DNA from: Marichromatium purpuratum 984
Lineage (GTDB): Bacteria; Pseudomonadota; Gammaproteobacteria; Chromatiales; Chromatiaceae
DNA length: 64,000 nt
Direction of reading: 5' to 3'
Assembly (NCBI RefSeq): GCF_000224005.2
Contig: NZ_CP007031.1
Coordinates: 1,951,001-2,015,000 of the forward strand
In this document: positions 18,948 to 29,835 of the stretch, piece by piece
How positions within the stretch are numbered: position 1 is the first letter of the stretch
How the letters are laid out: each line of letters starts with the position of its first letter
The notes under the pieces: generated by a model
Seen by the model: only the letters and a program-made list of their open reading frames with translations
Told to the model about the DNA's origin: nothing
Databases searched by the model: none
Position numbers and translations under genes: made by a program

Positions 18948-20176
18948 TCGATATCCCGGGGCACCACCACGATGCCCTCCTCGGAGACATCGAAGCGCTC
19001 GCGATCGCGTTCGAGGTCGATGCCAACCTGCTCGCCCGGCGGTACCGCCACGCCCTTCTCGACGATGCAGTTGCGCAGATGCGCCTCGGCGCCGACCTCG
19101 ACGCCGTCGAACAGGATCGCCTCCTCGACGATGGCGCTGTCGCCGACGCGCACGCAGGGGAAGAGCATCGAGTGGTTGACCCCGCCGCCGCTGATCACGG
19201 TGCCGGCGGCGAGCATCGAGTTGACGAACACCCCCTCGTTGCCGCTGCGCGCGCCGGGCACGGTGCGCGCCGGCGGATACTGCCCCTGAGCGGTGCGGAT
19301 GTTCCAATCGTTCTGATAGAGATCGAGCGGCGGCTGCGGGCGCAACAGCTCCATGTTGGCCTGATAGTAGGCATCGACCGAGGAGAGATCGCACCAATAG
19401 CGATCTGGGGTGACGCGACCGCGCGCCTGACCGAAGCGATAGGCACGCACCCGATGGCTCTGAGTGAGATGGGCGAGCACGTCCTTGGCGAGATGCCGAT
19501 CCGGGGGCAGCGGGCCGACCTCGGCATCGGCGCTCTCGCGGCGAGCGAAGGCATCGAACAGCCAGCCGCGATCGAAGACATAGACGCCCATGGTCTCGAA
19601 GGCGCGTTCGCCCTCGATCTCGCCGGCGCGCTCAGCCGGCAGGATACGCACGATGCGGTCGTGCTCGTCGAGTTCGACGCGGGCCTGGGTCTGCGAGGGC
19701 GGCGCGCCGGGGTCGACCTCGCGCACCGCCACCGTGACCTCGGCGCGGGCATCGACATGGGCATGGACCACCTCGCTGTAGTCCATGCGATAAACGGCAC
19801 TGCCGTCGAGCGCGAGGACCTGACGCGCGCGATTGCGCTCGATCAGGTTGCGGTTCTGGCGAATGGCATCGAAAGGCCCGGCATACCAATGCTTGCCGTC
19901 ACGCATCTGCGCCGGCACCGGGATGATGAACTCGCCGAGTTCGGGGTTGTAGATCGACCAGCCATCGCGCAGGTGCTTGTGCAATGAGTGACTCTTGTAC
20001 TGCGTGATCACCAGGACCTGACGCAGCCCGGAGTGCAGACAGTTGGCCAGCGCGAAGTCGATCACCCGGAACTTGCCACCGAAGGGAACGGCCGCCTTCG
20101 GGCGATGACGGGTCAGAGGCGCGGGGCCCACCCCGCGATCGATAGCAAGCAAGAAGATCAGGGTATCTGCGGACAT
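18941..20176 (-). CDS. glgC: GlgC paralogue (ADP-glucose pyrophosphorylase fold) lacking catalytic motifs
   Basis: The 411 residues align end to end with bacterial GlgC (431 in E. coli), including VPFGGKFRVIDFALANC, ITQYKSHSL, YWCDL, NWNIRT and the C-terminal beta-helix ending EEGIVVVPRDIEW. Key active-site segments differ. The nucleotide loop LAGGRGTRL is LAIDRGVGP; GDHIYK is DGSAVYR, losing the metal aspartate (E. coli D142); and EKP, with the glucose-1-phosphate lysine (K195), is missing. K26 keeps the position of the allosteric lysine K39. It may be a regulatory or sugar-nucleotide-binding subunit like GlgD or plant large subunits. It heads an operon with the glycosylase and methyltransferase. 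Confidence 0.85.
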   Translation of the reverse strand: MSADTLIFLLAIDRGVGPAPLTRHRPKAAVPFGGKFRVIDFALANCLHSGLRQVLVITQYKSHSLHKHLRDGWSIYNPELGEFIIPVPAQMRDGKHWYAGPFDAIRQNRNLIERNRARQVLALDGSAVYRMDYSEVVHAHVDARAEVTVAVREVDPGAPPSQTQARVELDEHDRIVRILPAERAGEIEGERAFETMGVYVFDRGWLFDAFARRESADAEVGPLPPDRHLAKDVLAHLTQSHRVRAYRFGQARGRVTPDRYWCDLSSVDAYYQANMELLRPQPPLDLYQNDWNIRTAQGQYPPARTVPGARSGNEGVFVNSMLAAGTVISGGGVNHSMLFPCVRVGDSAIVEEAILFDGVEVGAEAHLRNCIVEKGVAVPPGEQVGIDLERDRERFDVSEEGIVVVPRDIEW

Positions 20177-20324
20177 GGCTCTTGGCTTTGGCTGACGGGA
20201 GCATTTTCCCGCGGCACAGTCTAGCCCGCAGATCGAGGTCGGGGAACGACGTCGGGCATGTTCCGATCGAAAGGGTCATGTCGATCGGGCGCGCCGAGCG
20301 CCCTCCCCCGACGGCGCCCGCCTC

Positions 20325-21071
20325 TCAGCGACGGCTGGCCACTGCGATCTGTGCACGCATGTCGCGCACCGCGCGATCGAGCCCGGAGAAGAGCGCGCGG
20401 GCGATGATCGCATGACCGATGTTGAGTTCGGTGATGCCGGGGATGGCGGCAATCGGCTTGACGTTGTCGTAGTCGAGCCCGTGTCCGGCATTGACCTGCA
20501 GGCCCAGCGACAGACCGTGCTCGACGGCGCGCTCGATGCGCGCCAGCGCCTCGGCGCGCGTCTGGCGGGTGTGCGCATCGGCATAGTGGCCGGTGTGCAG
20601 CTCGACGACCGGGGCGCCGATGGCGCGCGCCGCGTCGAGCTGCGCCGGCTCGGGGTCGACGAACAGCGACACCCGCACCCCGGCCTCGGCCAGACGGGCG
20701 CAGAACTCGGTGAGATGGGCCTGGTTGGCGATCAGGTCGAGCCCGCCCTCGGTGGTCAGCTCCTCGCGTCGTTCGGGGACCAGACAGCAATCGTGCGGGC
20801 GCAGCCGGGCGGCGATCTCACCCATCTCGGCGGTGGCGGCCATCTCCAGGTTCATCCGCGTCTGCAGGATGCCGCGCAGCAGCTCGACATCGCGGTCCTG
20901 GATGTGACGACGGTCCTCGCGCAGGTGCAGGGTGATGGCGTCGGCCCCGGCCTGCTCGGCGACCAGCGCCGCTTGGATCGGCTCGGGGTAGCGGGTGCCG
21001 CGCGCTTGGCGCACGGTGGCGACGTGATCGATGTTGACGCCCAGCAGCACCTCGTTGGCATGCGTGCTCAA
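20325..21071 (-). CDS. pdxJ: Pyridoxine 5'-phosphate synthase
   Basis: Condenses 1-deoxy-D-xylulose 5-phosphate with 3-amino-2-oxopropyl phosphate in DXP-dependent vitamin B6 synthesis. The 248-residue TIM barrel shows [17 protein letters not shown] near the start, then [12 protein letters not shown] and [14 protein letters not shown] 21071 is preferred to upstream starts because GAGGAG lies 7 bp before it and it yields the usual length. The gene follows recO by 62 bp at the end of the rnc-era-recO-pdxJ order typical of this class. An acpS gene, often next, is not found. Confidence 0.95.
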   Translation of the reverse strand: MSTHANEVLLGVNIDHVATVRQARGTRYPEPIQAALVAEQAGADAITLHLREDRRHIQDRDVELLRGILQTRMNLEMAATAEMGEIAARLRPHDCCLVPERREELTTEGGLDLIANQAHLTEFCARLAEAGVRVSLFVDPEPAQLDAARAIGAPVVELHTGHYADAHTRQTRAEALARIERAVEHGLSLGLQVNAGHGLDYDNVKPIAAIPGITELNIGHAIIARALFSGLDRAVRDMRAQIAVASRR

Positions 21072-21133
21072 GGGATTTCTCCTCGCTTCGTACGGTCGGG
21101 AAGGCGGCGCCATGACCGGCGTCGCCACTCAAT

Positions 21134-21871
21134 CTAGTGTGGGGGTGAACGCTCACGCCCGCCATACCACTGCTGGAACAGTGCGCGGGTGCGCAACGGA
21201 CGTTCGCCGAGATGCGGGGCGAGCATGGCGCGCAGCAGCGCCCGCGCCTCGCGCGCGCGTTCGGCATCGGTCGGCGCGGCGTCGGCGGCGAGCGCCTGCA
21301 GGGTGGCGCCACGGCAACACAGTCGCGGGTCATCGGTGACGGTGGCCGCGCGCAGCCCCTGCTCGGGCTCGAAGACATAGTCGGCGGTGGCGCGCACCGG
21401 CCGGCCGGTGGCGGTCTCGACATCGAGCGCGAGGCCATAGCCGAGGGCATCGAGCAGGCGCAGCTCGAAACGGCGCAGCACCGGCTCGAGGTCGTCTCCC
21501 GCGGCCAGCGCCGCGAGCGCGACCTGGTAGTCGTCGAGCAGTGCATCGTGCGGGTCCTCGCGACCGAGCAGACGCAACAGCAGCTCGTTGACATAGAAAC
21601 CGCAGAGCAGTGCCCGACCGGCGAGCGCATAGGGCCGGTCCACGGCCTCGACCCGGGTCAGGGTGCGCACCTCGCCGCGTCCGCCGAGTTCCAGCCACAG
21701 CGGCTGGAAGGGCTGGAGCAGCGCGGCGCGCCCGCCAGCGCGGGCGCGCCGCGCGCCACGGGCGACTGCGGGCAGCCGCCCACGCCCGACACAGAACAGC
21801 TCGACGAGCAGGCTGGTGTCGCGATAGTCGTGCCGGTGCAGGACGAAGCCGTGACAGGCGCTGGCGCTCAC
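21134..21871 (-). CDS. recO: DNA repair protein RecO
   Basis: Part of the RecFOR system, which loads RecA on SSB-coated gaps. The 245 residues carry an N-terminal OB fold (HGFVLHRHDYRDTSLLVELF) and a helical C-terminal part with LLCGFYVNELLLRLL and FELRLLDALGYG. The zinc-binding cysteines of some RecO proteins are not evident, as in many gammaproteobacteria. The start GTG 21871 lies 9 bp after the era stop. Confidence 0.93.
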   Translation of the reverse strand: MSASACHGFVLHRHDYRDTSLLVELFCVGRGRLPAVARGARRARAGGRAALLQPFQPLWLELGGRGEVRTLTRVEAVDRPYALAGRALLCGFYVNELLLRLLGREDPHDALLDDYQVALAALAAGDDLEPVLRRFELRLLDALGYGLALDVETATGRPVRATADYVFEPEQGLRAATVTDDPRLCCRGATLQALAADAAPTDAERAREARALLRAMLAPHLGERPLRTRALFQQWYGGRERSPPH

Positions 21872-21880
21872 CGCCGCCGA

Positions 21881-22783
21881 TCAGTCCTCGCTGTAGCCGA
21901 GGCGCGCGAGCGCGGCCTCGTCGCTCGACCAGCTTTTCTTGATCTTCACCCAGACCTCGAGATGGACCGGGCAGTCGAAGAGCTTCTGCATCTCCAGACG
22001 CGCCTGGGTGGCGGTGGCCTTGAGCGACTCGCCCTGCTTGCCGATGATGATCGCCTTCTGTCCCGGGCGCTCGACCCAGATCAGGGCATTGATCATATAG
22101 CGCCCGTCGACCGCCTCGAAGCGCTCGATCTCGACGGTGGTGCGATACGGCAGCTCCTCGCCATAGCGCTGGGTGAGCTGTTCGCGCAGCAGCTCGGCGG
22201 CGAAGAAGCGCTCCGAGCGGTCGGTGAGCTGGTCCTCGGGGAAGATCGGCTCGCCCTCGGGGAGCGCGGCGAGCACCGCCTGCTCCAGCGCCTCGACCTG
22301 ACTGCCGCGCGCCGCCGAGACCGGGAACAGCTCGCGGAAGGCGTGACGCTCGCCCAGGGTCTGGAGGAAGGGCAGCAGCGCCTCCTTGTCCTCGACCCGG
22401 TCGACCTTGTTGACCACCGCGATGCACTCGACCCCGGCGCGAGCGACGGCGGCGAGCGCCTGCTCGTCCTCCTCGGTCCAGCGCAGCGCCTCGACCACGA
22501 ACAGGATCAGATCGGTGTCGGCGAGCGCGGCGCGCGCGGTACGGTTGAGATAGCGGTTGAGCGCACTCTCGCCGCGACGATGGATGCCCGGGGTGTCGAC
22601 GAACAGGATCTGTCCCTCGGCGCGGGTCTTGACCCCGAGGATGGAGTGACGCGTAGTCTGCGCCTTGTGCGAGGTGATCGCGAGCTTCTGGCCGAGGATG
22701 CGGTTGAGCAGCGTCGACTTGCCGACGTTGGGGCGCCCGACGATGGCGACGGTGCCGCAGCGACCGGTGATGGCGTCATTCAT
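21881..22783 (-). CDS. era: GTPase Era
   Basis: A 300-residue Ras-like GTPase with a C-terminal KH domain that binds the 3' end of 16S rRNA in 30S maturation. G1 is GRPNVGKST, G3 DTPGIH and G4 NKVD; the KH part includes VWVKIKKSW. ATG 22783 gives the canonical length and overlaps the end of rnc by 8 bp, the usual rnc-era coupling. Confidence 0.97.
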   Translation of the reverse strand: MNDAITGRCGTVAIVGRPNVGKSTLLNRILGQKLAITSHKAQTTRHSILGVKTRAEGQILFVDTPGIHRRGESALNRYLNRTARAALADTDLILFVVEALRWTEEDEQALAAVARAGVECIAVVNKVDRVEDKEALLPFLQTLGERHAFRELFPVSAARGSQVEALEQAVLAALPEGEPIFPEDQLTDRSERFFAAELLREQLTQRYGEELPYRTTVEIERFEAVDGRYMINALIWVERPGQKAIIIGKQGESLKATATQARLEMQKLFDCPVHLEVWVKIKKSWSSDEAALARLGYSED

Positions 22784-23453
22784 GTTCGAGGATCTCCAGC
22801 ATGGCCTCGGCGGCCGCCTGTTCGGCACGGCGCCGGCTGGTGCCGGTGCCTCGGGTGGTCAGATCGGCATCGCCGAGCGCACAGACCACGGTGAAGGATT
22901 GTGCATGCTGATCACCCTCGATGGTGATCACCGTATAGCCCGGTAGCGGTCGCTTGCGCGCCTGGAGGAACTCCTGCAGCCGGGTCTTGGGGTCCTTGCC
23001 GGAACGGTCGATGCTGGTCTGCTCGAGACGCTCGGCGAACAGCTTGGCCACCACGGTATTGGCCACGGCGAAGCCACCGTCGAGATAGACGGCGCCGAGC
23101 ACCGCCTCCAGGGCATCGGCGAGGATCGAGTCGCGGGCGTGACCGCCGGTGCGCAGCTCCCCCGCCCCCAGGCGCATGTAGTCGCCCAGTTCGATGCCGC
23201 GGGCGAGCTTGGCCAGCGACTCGCGCTTGACCAGGCTCGCGCGCAGACGGCTGAGCGTGCCTTCGGCGGCCTCGGGGAAGCGATGGCCGAGCGCCTCGGC
23301 GATCAGCAGCCCGATCAGGGCATCGCCGAGGAACTCGAGACGTTCGTTGTTGTTCGGGCCGACGCTGCGGTGCGTCAGGGCCTGTTCGAGCAGTTCGGGG
23401 CGGGCGAACTCGTGCCCGAGCACACGGGCCAGCCGTCTGGGGTCTGCATTCAC
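22776..23453 (-). CDS. rnc: Ribonuclease III
   Basis: A 225-residue double-strand-specific endoribonuclease. The signature NNERLEFLGDALIGLLI and the second acidic site DALEAVLGAVYLD form the Mg2+ centre. A double-stranded-RNA-binding domain occupies about 150-225 and ends GTSRRRAEQAAAEAML. The start is GTG 23453, whose GTGA overlaps the stop of the DUF4845 gene; the 3' end overlaps era. Confidence 0.97.
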   Translation of the reverse strand: MNADPRRLARVLGHEFARPELLEQALTHRSVGPNNNERLEFLGDALIGLLIAEALGHRFPEAAEGTLSRLRASLVKRESLAKLARGIELGDYMRLGAGELRTGGHARDSILADALEAVLGAVYLDGGFAVANTVVAKLFAERLEQTSIDRSGKDPKTRLQEFLQARKRPLPGYTVITIEGDQHAQSFTVVCALGDADLTTRGTGTSRRRAEQAAAEAMLEILEHE

Positions 23454-23842
23454 TGAGTGCTGATTTCCACCTGATTGTGGAACGTAAGCACGGCATCGAC
23501 GTTGAAGAACAGATGCGTGCGACGTTCATACTCGAGGACCACGCTGAGTCGGTCGGCATCGGTCCGCTTGATGACGAACTCCTGCGCCGAGACCGAGGTG
23601 ATCCCGTTGATATCGAGATTGCGCATGAGATAGTCGGTGATCTTGCGCGGATTTCTGCCCACCGGCTCGACCGGATCCTCAAGCCCGTCCATCACCGACT
23701 GGATGGTCAGGTTCTGCATGTAGACCGGTCCGAGCTTGAGCAGCAGGGTGATGAAGAAGGCCGCCAGCCCGACCAGGATCGTGAAGGAGAAGAGTCCCAG
23801 CCCGGACTGACGCGCGCGCGGAGTGTTGATCGCCGTTGGCAT
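23450..23842 (-). CDS. DUF4845 membrane-anchored protein
   Basis: A 130-residue protein with one transmembrane helix (about 15-35, LFSFTILVGLAAFFITLLLK) and a small extracytoplasmic domain containing VYMQNLTIQSVMDGL and FVIKRTDADRLSVVLEYE. ATG 23842 was chosen because upstream in-frame residues overlap lepB and are antisense-like. DUF4845 genes usually sit between lepB and rnc in gammaproteobacteria, as here; function is unknown. Confidence 0.88.
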   Translation of the reverse strand: MPTAINTPRARQSGLGLFSFTILVGLAAFFITLLLKLGPVYMQNLTIQSVMDGLEDPVEPVGRNPRKITDYLMRNLDINGITSVSAQEFVIKRTDADRLSVVLEYERRTHLFFNVDAVLTFHNQVEISTQ

Positions 23843-23852
23843 CCTGAAGACC

Positions 23853-24671
23853 TCAGTCGATTCCGTCGCCGAGTCGCGACCAGGCGATCGGCAGGCCATC
23901 GCGGGCACCGTCCCAGTGCATCCAGATGCCGAACGCCTTGCCGACCAGATTCTCCTCCGGGACGAAGCCCCAGCAGCGACTGTCGTTGCTGTTGTCGCGA
24001 TTGTCACCCATCACGAAGTACTGCCCCTCCGGCACCTTGACCGAACCGAAGGCGAGCACCCGGCAGCCGGGCGGCAGATCGGGGGCGCGCGAACGGGTGA
24101 GGATGCTGTGCTCGACCCCGTCGAGGCTCTCGAGGGCCTCGCGCGCGCCGCTCATCTCTCGCCCGGAGCCGACACCAGTGTAGCGCCCGATCGGCAGCTG
24201 GGCCACCGGCTCGCCGTTGAGATAGACGGTCTTGCCGCGATAGCCGATGACGTCGCCGGGCAGCCCGATCACCCGCTTGATGTAGTCGGTCGAGGGCTCG
24301 AGCGGGAAGCGGAACACCACTACGTCGCCACGCTCGGGCTCGCCGATGTCGACGAACTTGGCGTTGAGCACCGGCAGACGCAGCCCGTAGGCGTACTTGT
24401 TGACCAGGATGAAGTCGCCGGTGAGCAGGGTCGGCATCATCGAGTTGGAGGGGATGCGGAAGGGCTCGACCACGAACGAACGCAGGATCAGCACCGCGAA
24501 GATCACCGGGAAGAAGGCGCGCGCATACTCCACCACCACCGGCTCCTTGACCGGGGCGCCACCGGCGGCGGCACGGCGACGCGGGGCAAGCCAGCGCGCG
24601 TCGAGCAGCCAGATCGCGCCGGTCACCACGGAGGCCAGCACCAGGAAGGCGGGAAAGTCGAAGTTGGTCAT
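23853..24671 (-). CDS. lepB: Signal peptidase I
   Basis: A 272-residue inner-membrane peptidase that removes signal peptides from Sec and Tat substrates. Two N-terminal membrane segments are followed by the catalytic periplasmic domain. The nucleophile is S77 in IPSNSMMPTL and the general base K132 in YIKRVIGLPGD; box E is GDNRDNSNDSR. It lies 142 bp after lepA and 10 bp before DUF4845. Confidence 0.97.
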   Translation of the reverse strand: MTNFDFPAFLVLASVVTGAIWLLDARWLAPRRRAAAGGAPVKEPVVVEYARAFFPVIFAVLILRSFVVEPFRIPSNSMMPTLLTGDFILVNKYAYGLRLPVLNAKFVDIGEPERGDVVVFRFPLEPSTDYIKRVIGLPGDVIGYRGKTVYLNGEPVAQLPIGRYTGVGSGREMSGAREALESLDGVEHSILTRSRAPDLPPGCRVLAFGSVKVPEGQYFVMGDNRDNSNDSRCWGFVPEENLVGKAFGIWMHWDGARDGLPIAWSRLGDGID

Positions 24672-24813
24672 TGCGTCTGCAGGGTCTCTTGGTCCTTAGG
24701 GGATGGTCCGTGCCCCGGGGGGCGACAGGCGACGGCGGGCGCGTCCACCCGAACGGGCGAGCGGCGAGTGACGGGCGCCGGGGCCGCGCGCACCGGGCGC
24801 GCGGCCGGCGGGC

Positions 24814-26616
<1,803 letters not shown>

Positions 26617-26730
26617 CGGGATTGCGTGTGCGCCCAGCGGCTGATGAATGCGAGTGATCGCGCTGCCGGCCGATCGACGGCGCGGTATCGCGACAGATAG
26701 CCGCTCATCTTACCAGAGGCGCGGGGGACG

Positions 26731-26848
26731 GCGCATCAGCCAGCGGCGCATCAGCCAGCGGCGCATCAGCCATCAGCCATCAGCCATCAGCCATCAGCCA
26801 GCGGCCAGCGGCCAGCGGCCAGCGGCCAGCGGCCAGCGGCCAGCCCAG
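26731..26848. repeat. Three-part tandem repeat array (15-bp and 7-bp units)
   Basis: Two and a partial copy of a 15-bp unit (GCGCATCAGCCAGCG) run into five copies of ATCAGCC and then six of AGCGGCC. The 7-mers are single-step variants of each other and together make up the 15-mer, so the array probably grew by slippage. It lies in the 264-bp gap between the degP stop and the lepA start, outside any gene. On the transcribed strand it would be part of the lepA leader. Confidence 0.9.
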
Positions 26849-26880
26849 GATAGCCGCGCTGGCCGAGGCCGGTACCCGGA

Positions 26881-28302
26881 TCATTCGGGGTCGGGCATGC
26901 GGATGGCGAAGAACATCCGTCCGTCGCTGCGTTGCACCAGCACCGCCACCGAGCGCCCCGGCTCGATGCCGGCGAGGATCTGCTCGAAATCTGCGGGGTC
27001 TGCGACCGGTTGGCCGTCGAGCATCAGGATGAGATCGCCAACGCGCAGCCCGGCGCGCTCGGCCGGCCCCGGCTCGAGGGCCTCGACCATCACCCCGCCC
27101 TGCTCGACGCCGAAGTGCTCGCGCTGCTCCGGGGCGATGGCGCGCACCACCAGACCGATACGGTTGGCCGGGGTCTCATCGAGCGCCGGCGGCGCGGCGA
27201 AGGCGTCCTCCTCGGGCAGCTCGGCGATGGTGACCGAGAGGCTGATCCGCTCGCCACGACGCAACACCCTGAGTTCGGCCTGCTCGCCGATCGGCGTCAC
27301 CCCGACCAGCGGCGGCAGGGCGCTGGAGGTGAGCACGTCCTTGCCGTCGAAGGCGAGGATCACGTCGCCCGGGCGCAACCCGGCCGCCGCCGCCGGGCTG
27401 TCGGCCAGCACCTCGGCGACCAGCGCACCGCGCGGCTGCTTGAGGCCGAAGCTCGCGGCCAGTTCGCGGGTGACGTCCTGGATCATCACCCCGAGCCAGC
27501 CACGGGTGACGCGCCCCTTGGTCTTGAGCTGCTCGATCACGTCCATGGCGACATCGATCGGGATCGCGAACGACAGCCCCATGAAACCACCGGTGCGGCT
27601 GTAGATCTGGCTGTTGACGCCGACCACGCGGCCATCGAGATCGAACAGCGGCCCCCCGGAGTTACCGGGATTGATGGCGACATCGGTCTGGATGAAGGGG
27701 ACATAGTTCTCCGAGGGCAGATTACGCCCCTTGGCGCTGACGATACCGGCGGTGGCCGAGGACTCGAAACCGAAGGGCGAGCCGATCGCCAGCACCCATT
27801 CACCGACCTGGAGATCCTTGGAGGAACCGATGCGCACCGCCGGCAGGCCCTCGGCGTCGACCTTGAGCAGGGCGATATCGCTGCGCTTGTCGGTGCCGAC
27901 CAGATCGGCGACGAACTCGCGCCGATCACTGGTGCGCACCACGATCTCGTCGGCGCCCTCGACGACGTGTGAGTTGGTCATCACAAAGCCGTCGGAGGAG
28001 ACGATGAAGCCGGAGCCGAGCGAGCGCGACTCGATATCGTCGGGCAGTTCGCCCTCCTCGCCGAAGAAGCGGTCGAAGAAGTCGCGCAGCGGCCCCTCAT
28101 CGGGCAGGTCGGGGATGGTGAAGCCGTGCATCTCGGAGACCGAGGATGTGTGCTGCTTGGTGCTGATGTTGACCACCGAGGGGCCGTTCTCGGCAACCAG
28201 GCTGGCGAAGTCCGGCAGGGTACGCCCGACGGCCATCCCCGGCGCCAGGGCGCAGCAGAGCAAGGTGGTCAGAGCGAGCGAGAGACGGGGTTTCGAGCGC
28301 AT
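26881..28302 (-). CDS. degP: DegP/MucD-type periplasmic serine protease (HtrA family)
   Basis: A 473-residue quality-control protease of the periplasm. A cleavable signal peptide (about 1-25) precedes a trypsin-like domain with triad H112 (TNSHVV), D142 (SDIALLKV) and S215 (GNSGGPL). Two PDZ domains follow (about 260-350 and 380-470). It is the fifth gene of rpoE-rseA-rseB-rseC-degP, the same place mucD holds in the Pseudomonas algU cluster, and is expected to be under sigma-E control. It could be called mucD equally well. Confidence 0.95.
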   Translation of the reverse strand: MRSKPRLSLALTTLLCCALAPGMAVGRTLPDFASLVAENGPSVVNISTKQHTSSVSEMHGFTIPDLPDEGPLRDFFDRFFGEEGELPDDIESRSLGSGFIVSSDGFVMTNSHVVEGADEIVVRTSDRREFVADLVGTDKRSDIALLKVDAEGLPAVRIGSSKDLQVGEWVLAIGSPFGFESSATAGIVSAKGRNLPSENYVPFIQTDVAINPGNSGGPLFDLDGRVVGVNSQIYSRTGGFMGLSFAIPIDVAMDVIEQLKTKGRVTRGWLGVMIQDVTRELAASFGLKQPRGALVAEVLADSPAAAAGLRPGDVILAFDGKDVLTSSALPPLVGVTPIGEQAELRVLRRGERISLSVTIAELPEEDAFAAPPALDETPANRIGLVVRAIAPEQREHFGVEQGGVMVEALEPGPAERAGLRVGDLILMLDGQPVADPADFEQILAGIEPGRSVAVLVQRSDGRMFFAIRMPDPE

Positions 28303-28389
28303 GGTTGCTCCTCAAAGATTCATCGGCACGGCCGAAGCCGCGTGACTGGCGGGTTCGCGGGCGCCTGGAGCGACGGGCGCAATCAGCCG

Positions 28390-28860
28390 TCAGGGCTCGA
28401 CCAAGGTCACCCGCTGCGTCTCGGCGCCGAGACGACGGATCACCTCCGGCTGGCGTGATGGATCCCGGGCCAGGGCACGGCTGTAGCCGCGAAGCCACAC
28501 CAGTGCGAGAGTAAGACCCAAACCGGCCCCGAGCAACCCCAGCGGATCGGACGCGGCGCCACCGAGTGCGGTTCCCGCCACGGCCCCGAACACCAGCCCC
28601 AGGGTCGGTGCCAGATAGGCCGCGAGCGAGAGTCGAAGCACGTCCTGCGCCGAGATCGCCAGGACCACCTCGTCGCCGACCTCGACCCCGACCCGATCGA
28701 ACGCGCGAACCTCGGCGAGGCGACGGGAGAACAGCCGCTCGAGCAGCGATGTGCCACAGGCGCCACGCGCGGCACAACCGCCACAGACGCTGCGCCGCTG
28801 GGTCTGGACGCGGACGTGATCACCCTCGCGGGCGATCACCCGCCCCTGTTCCTCAATCAT
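28390..28860 (-). CDS. rseC: RseC/MucC family sigma-E regulator
   Basis: A 156-residue inner-membrane protein. The N-terminal part has a four-cysteine cluster CGGCAARGAC, possibly metal or Fe-S binding, followed by two central membrane helices (about 80-125). RseC is a positive modulator of sigma-E in some species and linked to the Rnf/SoxR-reducing system in others. The start lies 3 bp after the rseB stop. Confidence 0.9.
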   Translation of the reverse strand: MIEEQGRVIAREGDHVRVQTQRRSVCGGCAARGACGTSLLERLFSRRLAEVRAFDRVGVEVGDEVVLAISAQDVLRLSLAAYLAPTLGLVFGAVAGTALGGAASDPLGLLGAGLGLTLALVWLRGYSRALARDPSRQPEVIRRLGAETQRVTLVEP

Positions 28861-28863
28861 GGA

Positions 28864-29835
28864 TCAGTCCTCGGCGTGACGGCGCACACCCGCCACCGCC
28901 GCCTCCACGGTCGCGACCGGCACCTCGCCGACCGCGGTGATCTGATAGCCCTCGCGCCACGCCCCGGCAGCATGCACGGCACCGATGTTGGTCGCCCCTT
29001 CGAGCCCAGGGTCCTCCGTCTGCTCGACATAGATCGAGTAGGCCGAGAGCCGATCGGTGAACAGGAAGTGCTCGAGCACGCCGCCATCGTCCTGTGGGAT
29101 CCGATGATAGGTCACCAGCTCGAACCCGAGCGGCTGATCGGCGAACCGCCACTGCGGCGGCGGCTCGGTCACCGGCGCCTCGCGCACCCCCTGAGGCGCG
29201 GCCTCGGGTTCGGTGCCATCGGCGGGATGGAAGGTGAGGGTGGCGAACATCAGCTGCTCGAGCGCCTGCTCGGAGCGGTCGATCAGATCGGACTTGAGCG
29301 GCAACGCGGTCTCGCGATCGATATGGAAGCGATAGCCGTATCTCAGCGCATCACGCGGAATGATGCCGATCACCTCGGTATCGCGCCCGGCCACCCGGCC
29401 CCGGCCCAGACGCTCGACACGATAGTGCTCGCCGAGGCGCTCGGGATCGATGCCGTTGGTATCGATCAGGCCGCCACCGCCGGCGCTGCGTACCGAGATG
29501 CCGTAGCCGTCGCGCATGGTGCAGTTGACTCGCCGGGAATCGCGCGAGAGCGCCCGCACCGGACCACTGAGCGCAACCAGACGCTCCTGGGTATGGCCGG
29601 CGGCGACACGATGGATCAGGTGCAGGGTCTCGAGCTGGTTGTCATGGAGATAGACCAACGTGCCCTCGTAGCTGAGCGCGCGCAGCGCCTCGGACATCCG
29701 CTCGAGCAACTCGGCAACCGGCGCATCGGTCACGACGCGCGCCTGCTGCTCCGAGGCCCCGGCCAGGGGCGTGCTCAGACACAGCAGGAGCAGACAGAGT
29801 CGACGGGCCGACCAGGGATTAGCGAGGCGATTCAT
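28864..29835 (-). CDS. rseB: RseB/MucB periplasmic regulator of sigma-E
   Basis: A 323-residue periplasmic protein that binds RseA and shields it from DegS until lipid or LPS signals displace it. The signal peptide is in residues 1-27. A LolA-like domain contains LSYEGTLVYLHDNQLETLHL and GYRFHIDRETALPLKSDLID, and a smaller C-terminal domain includes GAVHAAGAWREGYQITAVGE. ATG 29835 gives a proper signal peptide and overlaps rseA by 17 bp. Confidence 0.93.
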   Translation of the reverse strand: MNRLANPWSARRLCLLLLCLSTPLAGASEQQARVVTDAPVAELLERMSEALRALSYEGTLVYLHDNQLETLHLIHRVAAGHTQERLVALSGPVRALSRDSRRVNCTMRDGYGISVRSAGGGGLIDTNGIDPERLGEHYRVERLGRGRVAGRDTEVIGIIPRDALRYGYRFHIDRETALPLKSDLIDRSEQALEQLMFATLTFHPADGTEPEAAPQGVREAPVTEPPPQWRFADQPLGFELVTYHRIPQDDGGVLEHFLFTDRLSAYSIYVEQTEDPGLEGATNIGAVHAAGAWREGYQITAVGEVPVATVEAAVAGVRRHAED

